Below the pieces are notes generated by a model. It did no database searches. It had not been told where the DNA came from and saw only the letters and a list, made by a program, of their open reading frames with translations. From the NCBI RefSeq assembly GCF_015767245.1, contig NZ_JADOTV010000022.1:1-64000 (forward strand): DNA of 64,000 bases, read 5' to 3'. Source of the stretch: Aureivirga sp. CE67. GTDB lineage: Bacteria; Bacteroidota; Bacteroidia; Flavobacteriales; Flavobacteriaceae. Within the stretch, counting starts at the first letter, position 1. Each line of letters begins with the position of its first letter. Made by a program: the position numbers and the translations under genes. Shown here one piece after another: positions 8,481 through 17,086 of this stretch.

Positions 8481-10487
8481 TTAAAAAACAACCTCGAAAC
8501 TTCCTTTCTCAAAAGTATTATAGAATGGTATTTTATGTTTTTTGCAAGTTTTAATCCAGTTTCGCACATAAAAACCAGAATTAGATCCATCAAAAACAAC
8601 AAACTTTGGTTCTTGCTCTTGAATTAGTTTTTCAAAATTAATTTTCGGATTATTCTGAAGTAATAAATAATCTGGTTGCAATTTTTGTTTTACTAAAAAA
8701 GGTTTATTTATAATTAAAATTTTCTTTTCATCATAAAATTTTAATTGTGGAATTTCTTCTGAATGTTTATGATTTTCGATTTCAAAATTTGTTTTATAAT
8801 TCTGAATCATTGGAACTTCTTTCCCGAAAGTCTTTAAATCTTTATTTTTAACAATTCCTATAGTGCTCGATTTGTATTTATGAAAAACTACAAACTTAGA
8901 AGATGCATCAGTGAAAAGATTTTTTTGAAAAAAGGAAAGTTGTACGAAAAGAATTATAACTAAAAAAGAAAATGTTGTTTTATAAGTTTTCTTCGAATAA
9001 GAAAAAATGAAAACCGAAATCAATAAAATATAAAGTAAAATCAAGTCTATTGAGGAGAAAGAAATATTTGTAAACACAAAATGTTCTTTGGAAGCAAAAA
9101 AGGAAATAATCTGATTCATAAATGTGATTATTTTCTCATAAATCACAGAAATAAAACTTTTTTCAGCATAAAACATAAGAGAAATCAACAATAACAAACC
9201 AAAAGCTAAAACAATTTCTAGAAGAAAAAGAACTAAAACATTCGCTACAAAAAACAAACCACTAAACTGATGAAAATAAAAAAGACTTATTGGTAAAATT
9301 CCTATTTGAGCAGCAACCGAAACCGAGAACAAATCCCATATTTTGGAGATTATTTTATTCTTTGGTTTAAACAATTTATCCAACAAAGGTTTTAGAACAA
9401 CAATAGAAATAACTGCAATATAACTCAACTGAAAACCTACTTGAAACAACCAAAAAGGATTTATAAAAAGAAGAACGAGGTAAGAAATAAGAATGGATTG
9501 AAAAACAAAAGTAGTTCTCGAAAGATTTAAACCAATCGCAATAATAGAAAACATAGTAACAGCCCGAGTTACAGAAGGACTAAAACCCGTCACGAAAGCA
9601 AAAAACCAGAGAAACGAAATTTGAAGTAGAACTTTTATAATTTTCAATCGCTGACTACGATTTAAAAAGAATAATAATTTTTCAAGAATAAAAAGTAAAA
9701 TTCCGATGTGAAGACCCGAAATTGCCAAAATATGAATTACTCCAGCATAGGTGTAATTTTGATATAATTCTTTTGAAATATCTTGTTTCTCACCAAGAAA
9801 TAGAGCTTTTGTTATTGCTAAAACATCTTTGGATAAATCCAATTTTTCTAATTTCTCAACTACTTTTCTTCGGATAGAACTTGCTAAAGAAATTGACGAT
9901 TTCCCTTCCAAAAATTTCGCATTTTTATCATTGAGTTTTAAATCATAAAAAATCTGTTTCTTTTGTAGAAATGAAACATAATCAAAACCAAAATTATTTT
10001 TTTGATATAACTCTTTCGGCTGCGCTTTTGTCAAAATCTCTGTTCCTTCTTCTAAATTTCGAAAAATTGTATCTGTATAAATTAATACTTTTCCACTACT
10101 CTCCTTTCCATTTTGATTTACAATTTCACCATAATATCTCTTTGCAAATTTGGTAGGTTTTAACACTTCTAGAATCTTAATTTTAGAGAAAGAATTTTCT
10201 TGTAAATTTTTCGAAAAATGATTCTTTTGATTTTTGTCTTTATGTAAATTAATTGTCAAAACTCCAATACAAATCACCAATAAAAAAGAAACAAACGCAA
10301 AAGAGGATGAATTTTTAAAATGCAATGGATTCGCTAATTTTCGAAGTATAAAAAACAAAATAATTGCTAAAACAAAAATTGTAACAAGTACAGAAATTAT
10401 CGTTATTTCAATATAAAAACCTAGAACTAAACCAAGTGTAAAACATATTGCTAATGGAAGTGGAATGTAATTCAATAATTTACGCAT
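8481..10487 (-). CDS. comEC: ComEC/Rec2-family competence membrane protein
   Basis: Integral membrane protein of 668 residues related to the DNA-uptake channel ComEC. It shows N-terminal membrane helices, a DUF4131-like region (about 50-200, with the LYQKNNFGFDYVSFLQKK motif), the Competence transmembrane domain (about 210-500, with HILAISGLHIGILLF) and a soluble tail. The C-terminal tail (about 500-668) is short and lacks the metal-binding HxHxDH signature of the beta-lactamase-like nuclease domain found in Bacillus ComEC; a compact form is usual in Bacteroidota. It would move single-stranded DNA across the inner membrane. Confidence 0.9.
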   Translation of the reverse strand: MRKLLNYIPLPLAICFTLGLVLGFYIEITIISVLVTIFVLAIILFFILRKLANPLHFKNSSSFAFVSFLLVICIGVLTINLHKDKNQKNHFSKNLQENSFSKIKILEVLKPTKFAKRYYGEIVNQNGKESSGKVLIYTDTIFRNLEEGTEILTKAQPKELYQKNNFGFDYVSFLQKKQIFYDLKLNDKNAKFLEGKSSISLASSIRRKVVEKLEKLDLSKDVLAITKALFLGEKQDISKELYQNYTYAGVIHILAISGLHIGILLFILEKLLFFLNRSQRLKIIKVLLQISFLWFFAFVTGFSPSVTRAVTMFSIIAIGLNLSRTTFVFQSILISYLVLLFINPFWLFQVGFQLSYIAVISIVVLKPLLDKLFKPKNKIISKIWDLFSVSVAAQIGILPISLFYFHQFSGLFFVANVLVLFLLEIVLAFGLLLLISLMFYAEKSFISVIYEKIITFMNQIISFFASKEHFVFTNISFSSIDLILLYILLISVFIFSYSKKTYKTTFSFLVIILFVQLSFFQKNLFTDASSKFVVFHKYKSSTIGIVKNKDLKTFGKEVPMIQNYKTNFEIENHKHSEEIPQLKFYDEKKILIINKPFLVKQKLQPDYLLLQNNPKINFEKLIQEQEPKFVVFDGSNSGFYVRNWIKTCKKHKIPFYNTFEKGSFEVVF

Positions 10488-10674
10488 TATCAGGAGGATT
10501 TGGTGTAGATTAAAATTACATTTAATTGATTTTCAATAAAATAACTTTAAATCATGATATTTCCTACTACTAAAAACCTGTGATAACCTATCACGGTTTT
10601 CCAAAAAACATCTCAAAAGAAATTGAAAAAGAAGACTATAACAAAGCTTTAGAACTCATTTGCATTTATTTTTG

Positions 10675-10682
10675 TAAATTTG
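10675..10682 (+). promoter_or_regulatory. Candidate -7 element of prfA
   Basis: TAAATTTG matches TAnnTTTG exactly and lies 21 bp upstream of the preferred prfA start codon. No good -33 TTTG is found at the usual 19 nt spacing; the nearest TTTG (10659-10662) is 12 nt away. The position supports the start at 10704, because an upstream in-frame TTG at 10680 falls inside this element. Confidence 0.5.
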
Positions 10683-10703
10683 CAGTCCAAGAAAATAGAA
10701 GAA

Positions 10704-11780
10704 ATGTTAGACAAGTTACAAATAGTAAAACAGCGTTATGATGAAGTATCAGATTTGATCATTCAACCTGATATTATCACAGATCAAAAACGTTATGTTA
10801 AGCTTAATAAAGAATATAAAGACTTAGGTCAAGTTGTTGAAAAAGCCAACGAATACGAATCTTTATTAGCAAACATTGAAGAAGCCAAAGAAATCATCGC
10901 AGACGGTTCGGATGCAGAGATGACAGAAATGGCAAAAATGGAAATGGATGAAGCAAATGAAAGAATCCCTCAATTAGAAGAAGAGATCAAGTTCATGCTT
11001 ATTCCAAAAGATCCAGAAGATGCTAAAAATGTAATTGTAGAAATCAGAGCAGGAACAGGAGGAGACGAAGCAAGTATATTCGCAGGTGATTTATACAGAA
11101 TGTACACTAAATACTGTGCTTCAAGAGGATGGAAAGTCGAAACTGAAGATGTAAGTGAAGGAACTTCAGGAGGATTCAAAGAAGTTATCTTTAGTATCAC
11201 TGGAGAAGATGTTTATGGAGACATGAAATTCGAATCTGGAGTACACCGTGTGCAACGTGTTCCGCAAACAGAAACACAAGGACGTGTGCACACTTCTGCT
11301 GCAACAGTAATGGTTTTACCAGAAGCAGAAGAGTTTGATATCGACCTTAAAATGAGTGATATTAGAGTTGATTATTTCTGTTCTTCAGGACCTGGAGGGC
11401 AATCTGTAAATACAACCTATTCTGCCGTACGTTTAACACACGTTCCTACAGGAATCGTTGCACAATGTCAAGATCAAAAATCGCAGCATAAGAACAAAGA
11501 TAAAGCGATGAAAGTATTACGTACGCGTATTTATGAACAAGAATTAGAGAAAAAACTAGCAGAAGATGCTGCAAAAAGAAATTCTCTAGTTTCTTCAGGA
11601 GATAGATCTGCAAAAATCCGTACTTATAACTATCCACAAGGACGTGTTACAGAACACAGAATCGGATTAACACTTTATGATTTAAGTAATATTATCAATG
11701 GTGATATTCATAAGATTATTGAAGAATTAAAATTAACAGAAAACACTGAAAAACTAAAAGAATTAGGAGAAGTATTATAA
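10704..11780 (+). CDS. prfA: Peptide chain release factor 1
   Basis: Class I release factor of 358 residues that recognises UAA and UAG and triggers peptidyl-tRNA hydrolysis in the ribosome. The catalytic GGQ motif appears in [13 protein letters not shown], and the preceding acidic region ([20 protein letters not shown]) is typical. The frame extends to a TTG at 10680, but the ATG at 10704 gives the family-standard N-terminus [16 protein letters not shown] and leaves room for the -7 promoter element. It stands alone and ends in a strong terminator. Confidence 0.97.
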   Translation: MLDKLQIVKQRYDEVSDLIIQPDIITDQKRYVKLNKEYKDLGQVVEKANEYESLLANIEEAKEIIADGSDAEMTEMAKMEMDEANERIPQLEEEIKFMLIPKDPEDAKNVIVEIRAGTGGDEASIFAGDLYRMYTKYCASRGWKVETEDVSEGTSGGFKEVIFSITGEDVYGDMKFESGVHRVQRVPQTETQGRVHTSAATVMVLPEAEEFDIDLKMSDIRVDYFCSSGPGGQSVNTTYSAVRLTHVPTGIVAQCQDQKSQHKNKDKAMKVLRTRIYEQELEKKLAEDAAKRNSLVSSGDRSAKIRTYNYPQGRVTEHRIGLTLYDLSNIINGDIHKIIEELKLTENTEKLKELGEVL

Positions 11781-11810
11781 CACTTTACTATTTTCTTTTC
11801 AACATACAAA

Positions 11811-11844
11811 AGCTCAAATATCACAAGATGTTTGAGCTTTTTTT
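11811..11844 (+). terminator. Intrinsic terminator of prfA
   Basis: AGCTCAAA (11811-11818) pairs with TTTGAGCT (11831-11838), followed by a T tract. Confidence 0.9.
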
Positions 11845-11860
11845 ATGTATATTTTTTGAA

Positions 11861-11960
11861 GCTTCCCTTCTCTTCCGTTTCACTACAGAGAAGGTCGGGC
11901 TATCCGCTATATCTTTTGCTCCGTACCTCCGCAAAAGAATGCCGCTGCTATCCCTAAGCC
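11861..11960 (+). repeat. Shortened mosaic intergenic repeat (R2-like)
   Basis: It shares the GCTTCCC start, the GGTCGGGCT..CCGCTATATCTTTTGCT core and the GCCGCTGC.ATCCCTAAGCC end with the R2 elements, but the central part is rearranged around a shorter CTTTTGC/GCAAAAG hairpin. It lies in a convergent spacer. Confidence 0.75.
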
Positions 11961-12053
11961 ATTTTAAAAACTTCTAAACTATCCAAAAAAATTAATACAG
12001 TAAATATAGTCTTTTAAGAAAAAACGTAATAACAACTATTTAAAAAAAGACAT

Positions 12054-12082
12054 AAAAAAAATCCTAGATTTTCATCTAGGAT
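12054..12082 (-). terminator. Intrinsic terminator of the thrS-infC-rpmI-rplT operon
   Basis: ATCCTAGAT (12061-12069) pairs with ATCTAGGAT (12074-12082); on the minus strand the hairpin is followed by seven T residues. Confidence 0.9.
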
Positions 12083-12116
12083 TTTCTTTATATATATAAG
12101 CAAGAAGTTAAAAAAT

Positions 12117-12461
12117 TTATTTTACTTTATTAACGATAGCTTTGAAAGCCTCTGGGTGGTTCATCGCTAAATCTGCAAGAACTTTACGGTTCAATTCGAT
12201 GTTGTTAGCTTTTACTTGTCCCATGAACTTAGAGTAAGACATTCCGTATTGACGAGCACCTGCATTGATACGAGTGATCCATAATGAACGGAAGTTTCTC
12301 TTCTTGTTTTTACGGTCTCTGTAAGAATATAACATTCCTTTTTCAACCGCATTTTTAGCTACTGTATAAACATTCTTTCTTCTTCCAAAGTACCCTTTGG
12401 CTTGCTTTAAAATCTTTTTTCTTCTGGCTCTTGACGCTACAGAATTGACTGATCTAGGCAT
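12117..12461 (-). CDS. rplT: 50S ribosomal protein L20
   Basis: Ribosomal protein of 114 residues that binds 23S rRNA early in assembly of the large subunit. The sequence [19 protein letters not shown], the GYFGRRKN motif and the [10 protein letters not shown] motif are diagnostic. It is the last gene of the thrS-infC-rpmI-rplT order conserved across bacteria, 91 bp after rpmI. In other bacteria L20 represses its own operon; no such site was identified here. Confidence 0.98.
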   Translation of the reverse strand: MPRSVNSVASRARRKKILKQAKGYFGRRKNVYTVAKNAVEKGMLYSYRDRKNKKRNFRSLWITRINAGARQYGMSYSKFMGQVKANNIELNRKVLADLAMNHPEAFKAIVNKVK

Positions 12462-12552
12462 AATTTAAATTGTTTTTTTTGTAATAGGCGAATAAAATTT
12501 ATTTCTTTAAGCACTATTACAGGGTTAATAATTTACCGTTATTATGTTTAAA

Positions 12553-12750
12553 TTATTTTAAACACAATTGTTGTTTAATGTTAGCCTCATCTGATTTGTG
12601 TACTAAACCGTCATGAGTTAACTTCAACTTACGCTTCTTAGATTTCTTTGTTAAGATGTGACTCTTAAAAGCGTGTTTTCTTTTTACTTTTCCAGTACCA
12701 GTTAGCTTGAAACGCTTCTTAGCACTAGATTTTGTTTTCATTTTAGGCAT
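12553..12750 (-). CDS. rpmI: 50S ribosomal protein L35
   Basis: Small basic ribosomal protein of 65 residues. [20 protein letters not shown] at the start and the lysine-rich [20 protein letters not shown] segment are typical of bL35. It lies 30 bp after infC and before rplT in the same operon. Confidence 0.98.
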   Translation of the reverse strand: MPKMKTKSSAKKRFKLTGTGKVKRKHAFKSHILTKKSKKRKLKLTHDGLVHKSDEANIKQQLCLK

Positions 12751-12780
12751 CTTGTCCTGATTTTGAAACTTGCTTATATA

Positions 12781-13341
12781 CTATTTTTTCTTTGGAGCAA
12801 CGTACATAATCATACGCTTACCTTCTAACTTAGGCATTTGCTCTACTTTTCCGTATTCTTCTAGCTCTTGTGCTAATCTTAATAATAAGATTTGCCCTTG
12901 ATCTTTAAAAATAATTGATCTTCCTTTAAAAAACACGAACGCTTTTAATTTAGCTCCCTCTTGTAAAAACTTGATCGCGTGCTTTTTCTTAAACTCATAG
13001 TCATGTTCATCCGTTTGCGGACCAAAACGAATCTCCTTCACAATAACTTTAGTTGCTTTAGATTTCATCGCTTTTTCACGTTTCTTTTGCTCATAAAGAA
13101 ACTTCTTGTAATCAATTACTTTACAAACAGGCGGCTTCGCCTTTGGTGAAATTTCTACTAAATCAAGTTCTTGCTCTTCTGCAATTTGTCTTGCTTTTTC
13201 GATTTTATATACACCAACTTCTACGTTATCTCCTACTAAACGTACTTCAGGAACATACTTAATTTTCTCATTAATTCTATGTTGTTCCTCTTTCTCTACT
13301 CTCCAAGGCTTTCTAGGGCCTCTTTTTCTCTTTAATGCTAT
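12781..13341 (-). CDS. infC: Translation initiation factor IF-3, ATA start codon
   Basis: Initiation factor 3 (186 residues) binds the 30S subunit and checks start-codon selection. The C-terminal domain (from about residue 92, [21 protein letters not shown]) and the N-terminal domain ([17 protein letters not shown], then [13 protein letters not shown] and [12 protein letters not shown]) are both intact in one frame. No ATG, GTG or TTG precedes the internal methionine near residue 92, and a TAA stop lies two codons above an ATA at 13339-13341. ATA is therefore the apparent start, giving (M)[12 protein letters not shown]. In Escherichia coli infC uses AUU, by which IF3 represses its own translation; an ATA here would allow the same control. 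A start at the internal ATG would lose the N-terminal domain and is rejected. Confidence 0.92.
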   Translation of the reverse strand: MALKRKRGPRKPWRVEKEEQHRINEKIKYVPEVRLVGDNVEVGVYKIEKARQIAEEQELDLVEISPKAKPPVCKVIDYKKFLYEQKKREKAMKSKATKVIVKEIRFGPQTDEHDYEFKKKHAIKFLQEGAKLKAFVFFKGRSIIFKDQGQILLLRLAQELEEYGKVEQMPKLEGKRMIMYVAPKKK

Positions 13342-13367
13342 GACTTAAAAAATTTAAAATTAAACTA

Positions 13368-15308
13368 TTAAAACTGCTCTAATGAATTCTGAACTTCAGA
13401 TTTTATTAAAGATACAAAATTTTCGATAGTAAATACTCCTAAATCCCCTTCTCCATGTTTTCTTACAGAAACTGTCTGTTCTTTCTCTTCATTTTCTCCA
13501 ACAACCAACATGTATGGGATTTTATTTACTTCTGCATCTCTAATTTTTCTTCCCGTTTTTTCGTTTCTATCATCAATTAAGGCGCGAATTTCGGAATTTT
13601 CTAGCAAACTAGAAACTTTTTCGGCATATTTTTGATATTTTTCACTGATTGGCAATAAGATAACTTGCTCTGGTGTCAACCATAATGGGAAGTTTCCTCC
13701 TGTATGCTCTAATAAAATTGCTGTAAACCTTTCCATAGATCCAAATGGTGCTCTGTGGATCATTACTGGTCTGTGTAATTGGTTATCTGAACCTTTGTAA
13801 GATAAGTCAAAACGCTCTGGTAAGTTATAATCTACTTGGATTGTACCAAGCTGCCAACTTCTTCCTAAAACATCTTTTACCATGAAATCTAACTTTGGTC
13901 CATAGAAAGCTGCCTCACCATATTCAACTACAGTGTTTAATCCTTTCTCTTTAGCAGCATTCATGATCGCATTTTCTGCTTTTTCCCAATTTTCATCCGT
14001 ACCAATATATTTCTCCTTATTTTCTGGATCACGTAATGAAACCTGTGCTGTAAATTTATCAAAACCTAAAGCTTTGAAAACATAAAGTACTAAGTCAATT
14101 ACTCCTTTAAACTCTCGATCTAACTGATCTGGAGTACAGAAAATATGTGCATCATCTTGTGTAAAACAACGAACTCTCGTTAATCCATGTAATTCTCCAC
14201 TTTGCTCATATCTATATACTGTACCAAACTCTGCAAAACGCTTTGGTAAGTCTTTATATGAATAAGGTTTTGTGTTATAAACCTCACAGTGGTGTGGACA
14301 GTTCATTGGTTTTAATAAAAACTCCTCATTGTCTTTTGGTGTATGAATCGGTTGGAAACTATCTTCTCCATATTTCTCATAGTGTCCAGAAGTAACATAA
14401 AGTTCTTTTTGTCCAATATGTGGTGTAACAACCATTTCATATCCTGCTTTCTTCTGTGCAGCTTTCAAGAAATTCTCTAAACGCTCACGAAGTGCAGCTC
14501 CTTTTGGTAACCAAAGAGGAAGTCCTTGTCCTACTTTTTGAGAGAATGTAAATAACTCTAAGTCTTTTCCTAGTTTACGGTGATCTCTTTTCTTTGCTTC
14601 CTCTAACATTTCTAAATACTCTTTAAGCATTTTTTGTTTTGGGAAAGAAATACCGTACACACGTGTTAACTGTGTATTTTTCTCATCACCTCGCCAGTAA
14701 GCTCCTGCAACACTCATGATTTTTACAGCCTTGATGATTCCCGTGTTTGGAATGTGTCCTCCACGACATAAATCTGTAAAATTTGAGTGATCACAGAAAG
14801 TAATATCTCCATCCGTTAAGTTTTCAATTAACTCAACTTTATAGTCATTTCCTTGTTTCTTATAAAAATCTAATGCATCTGCTTTAGAAACTTCTCTCAT
14901 TTGGAAAAGGTGCTTTCCACGAGCAATTTCTAACATTTTATCTTCAATCTTCTTGAAATCTTTCTCAGAAATTGTATCATCTCCTAAATCAATATCATAG
15001 TAAAAACCATTATCAATTGCAGGTCCGATTGTCAATTTCGCATCTGGATAAAAATGTGTAATAGCATCTGCTAATACGTGTGCTGATGAATGCCAAAAAG
15101 CTTTTTTACCTTCATCATCATTGAACGTATATAAAGTTAAACTTCCATCGGTGGTCAAAGGTGTACTAGTCTCAATGGTCTTTCCATCAAATCTTGCAGA
15201 TATCACATTTCTTGCAAAACCTTCACTAATATCTCTTGCAACTTCCATTGCTGTAACCCCTTCTTGGAATTCTCTTACTGAACCGTCTGGTAGTGTAACT
15301 TTGATCAT
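13368..15308 (-). CDS. thrS: Threonine-tRNA ligase
   Basis: Class II aminoacyl-tRNA synthetase of 646 residues charging tRNA-Thr. It has an N-terminal TGS domain (about 1-60), the editing domain with the [11 protein letters not shown] histidines (about 75-80), the catalytic core with [10 protein letters not shown] and [11 protein letters not shown], and the C-terminal anticodon-binding domain (about 540-640). It is the first gene of the operon with infC, rpmI and rplT; the infC start lies 26 bp after its stop. A good promoter lies just upstream. Confidence 0.98.
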   Translation of the reverse strand: MIKVTLPDGSVREFQEGVTAMEVARDISEGFARNVISARFDGKTIETSTPLTTDGSLTLYTFNDDEGKKAFWHSSAHVLADAITHFYPDAKLTIGPAIDNGFYYDIDLGDDTISEKDFKKIEDKMLEIARGKHLFQMREVSKADALDFYKKQGNDYKVELIENLTDGDITFCDHSNFTDLCRGGHIPNTGIIKAVKIMSVAGAYWRGDEKNTQLTRVYGISFPKQKMLKEYLEMLEEAKKRDHRKLGKDLELFTFSQKVGQGLPLWLPKGAALRERLENFLKAAQKKAGYEMVVTPHIGQKELYVTSGHYEKYGEDSFQPIHTPKDNEEFLLKPMNCPHHCEVYNTKPYSYKDLPKRFAEFGTVYRYEQSGELHGLTRVRCFTQDDAHIFCTPDQLDREFKGVIDLVLYVFKALGFDKFTAQVSLRDPENKEKYIGTDENWEKAENAIMNAAKEKGLNTVVEYGEAAFYGPKLDFMVKDVLGRSWQLGTIQVDYNLPERFDLSYKGSDNQLHRPVMIHRAPFGSMERFTAILLEHTGGNFPLWLTPEQVILLPISEKYQKYAEKVSSLLENSEIRALIDDRNEKTGRKIRDAEVNKIPYMLVVGENEEKEQTVSVRKHGEGDLGVFTIENFVSLIKSEVQNSLEQF

Positions 15309-15327
15309 ATTTTTAATTTTAAGACTG

Positions 15328-15355
15328 CAAAGATATTAGTTTTAATACTTCTTAG
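15328..15355 (-). promoter_or_regulatory. Promoter of the thrS operon
   Basis: On the minus strand TATCTTTG (15328-15335) matches the -7 consensus TAnnTTTG, with a near-match ATTG about 20 nt upstream. The predicted transcript begins roughly 10-15 nt before the thrS ATG, leaving a very short leader and no room for a T-box-like leader. Confidence 0.6.
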
Positions 15356-15400
15356 CAATACTTTACTTTTACTTAATGTTATTTTTTATCAAAAAAATAA

Positions 15401-15437
15401 AAAAGAGAATATTTTTCAAACAAAATATCCTCTTTTA
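15401..15437 (-). terminator. Intrinsic terminator of the DUF4197 gene
   Basis: On the minus strand AAAGAGGATATTTT pairs with AAAATATTCTCTTT (with one G-U pair) and is followed by a run of T. Confidence 0.8.
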
Positions 15438-15459
15438 TATATGATTTTTACTAGTGATT

Positions 15460-16191
15460 TTATTTATCCTGAAGTGCAAATACCTTTTTCATCAAATCAG
15501 AAGTTCTTTCTTTTACATCTTCTCTGATTTTCAATTCTTCTATAGCAATCATTTTATACACTCCTTTTAAAGCTTCTTTTGTAACATAATCCGTCAAATC
15601 TGGATTGATATCATCTGCAAAAGGAATTGCATTATATTTTTTGATGATTGTCTCCCAAATATCATTTGCTCCAACTTTATCGAATGATTTTTTAATAATT
15701 GGCTCAAATTTACTTTGAAGAGAAACTTCTGTTTTTGATTCTAAATAAAGTGTTGCCGCATCATCATTTCCTAAAAGGATTTTCTTCGCATCCTGAAAAG
15801 ACATTCCTTTAATCGCTTCCACAAAAATTGGAGTCGCTTCTTTCACAGCTTCTGATGCTGCTTCATTAAGTTTCTCAATTCCTTTATCTGCTACATTTCC
15901 TAGACCTATATCTCTAAGTTTAGAATCTACTTTTTGTAAATCTTTTGGTAAATTAATTTTCGCCACAGGATTGTTATAAAACCCTTTTTCCATTGCTAAT
16001 TTACTTACCTCAACTCTTACTCCTTTTTCAAGAGCTTCTTTTAAACCATTTCCTATTTGAGTACTTGTCAATTCTTGTGACTGACTCAAAATATCTTTCG
16101 GAAGATTATTTGCAGCTTGTTGCAATTCCGCACAAGAAGCAAAGGAAAGTACAAGTGCAAGAGCTCCTACTTTAAATAATTGTTTTTTCAT
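15460..16191 (-). CDS. DUF4197 lipoprotein
   Basis: Lipoprotein of 243 residues. MKKQLFKVGALALVLSFAS precedes the lipobox cysteine at residue 20 (FASC). The mature protein is helical and matches DUF4197 (TSTQIGNGLKEALEKGV, then GMSFQDAKKILLG and a C-terminal VTKEALKGVYKMIAIEE). Function is unknown. The frame runs upstream to an ATG at 16266, but that extension overlaps the DUF5522 gene and hides the signal peptide, so 16191 is preferred; it starts 1 bp after the DUF5522 stop. Confidence 0.88.
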   Translation of the reverse strand: MKKQLFKVGALALVLSFASCAELQQAANNLPKDILSQSQELTSTQIGNGLKEALEKGVRVEVSKLAMEKGFYNNPVAKINLPKDLQKVDSKLRDIGLGNVADKGIEKLNEAASEAVKEATPIFVEAIKGMSFQDAKKILLGNDDAATLYLESKTEVSLQSKFEPIIKKSFDKVGANDIWETIIKKYNAIPFADDINPDLTDYVTKEALKGVYKMIAIEELKIREDVKERTSDLMKKVFALQDK

Positions 16192-16192
16192 A

Positions 16193-16387
<195 letters not shown>

Positions 16388-16391
16388 TTAT

Positions 16392-16420
16392 AAAAAAACC
16401 TCGAAAAAAATCGAGGTTTT
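16392..16420 (-). terminator. Intrinsic terminator of the DUF4136 gene
   Basis: On the minus strand AAACCTCGA pairs with TCGAGGTTT, followed by a T run. It lies between the DUF4136 gene and the start of the DUF5522 gene. Confidence 0.85.
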
Positions 16421-16429
16421 ATGTTATTT

Positions 16430-16999
16430 CTATTTTTTTGGAGAACCTGGCGGATATTGTTTTAGAATTGCATTTACAAATTCATTGATCATTTCTGTTT
16501 TCTTCTCCGGACTCGAAGTCGTTTCTGAAACAGAACCTTTTCCAATTCCTTGCCAAATTAGCCTATATTTTTTTGCATCTATAAAATCAATATACAAAGT
16601 TCCGGTTGTTGATTCGGTTACTTGCGTACTTGGCCAAGTACTATAAACTCCACCATAATACCAAGGATACCAACCATAATAACCATATCCATACCATCCA
16701 AAATTATTCTGATACACGTTTACATCTTTTCTAGCTTTTGTAAAAATGCTAATCAGCATATCTGGATTTTCAGATTTTGTCATTCCTTTTGCAACCAAAT
16801 TATTTTCAATTGCATACAAAATTCTTCTTTTGTCCAAATCTGAAATTTTTGCTTTATCAATTCCTTTTTTATCAAAAGCAAAAGTTCTATAGTTATTAAA
16901 ATTTACGGATGTATCGTAATCTTCGTTCACCTGAATAGAAGCACAAGAAACGATAGATACAGCCAATAAAATACCGAATATATATTTTACAATCTTCAT
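16430..16999 (-). CDS. DUF4136 lipoprotein
   Basis: Lipoprotein of 189 residues with a lipobox (SIVSC, cysteine 19). It matches the DUF4136 family: VNFNNYRTFAF near the N-terminus, NPDMLISIFTKARKDV in the middle, and GTLYIDFIDAKKYRLIWQG near the C-terminus. A tyrosine-, tryptophan- and glycine-rich loop (about 100-118) interrupts the domain. It is predicted to sit in the envelope; its function is unknown. Confidence 0.88.
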   Translation of the reverse strand: MKIVKYIFGILLAVSIVSCASIQVNEDYDTSVNFNNYRTFAFDKKGIDKAKISDLDKRRILYAIENNLVAKGMTKSENPDMLISIFTKARKDVNVYQNNFGWYGYGYYGWYPWYYGGVYSTWPSTQVTESTTGTLYIDFIDAKKYRLIWQGIGKGSVSETTSSPEKKTEMINEFVNAILKQYPPGSPKK

Positions 17000-17086
17000 A
17001 TCTTTAGGTTTTAAGTTATTATTAAATATAAAATATGCCGAAAGTTCATTCCAATTGTAAAATATATACTATTGATTATTTATAAA

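Larger units (their letters stand above)
11781..12116. other. Convergent spacer between prfA and rplT
   Basis: It holds the prfA terminator (11811-11844), a shortened R2-type repeat (11861-11960) and the minus-strand terminator of the thrS operon (12054-12082). Nothing coding is visible. Confidence 0.85.

Noticed and set aside
12781-13068. A 95-codon gene for only the C-terminal domain of IF3
   Set aside because: The N-terminal IF3 domain lies intact and in frame just upstream; the short version only arises from requiring an ATG start.
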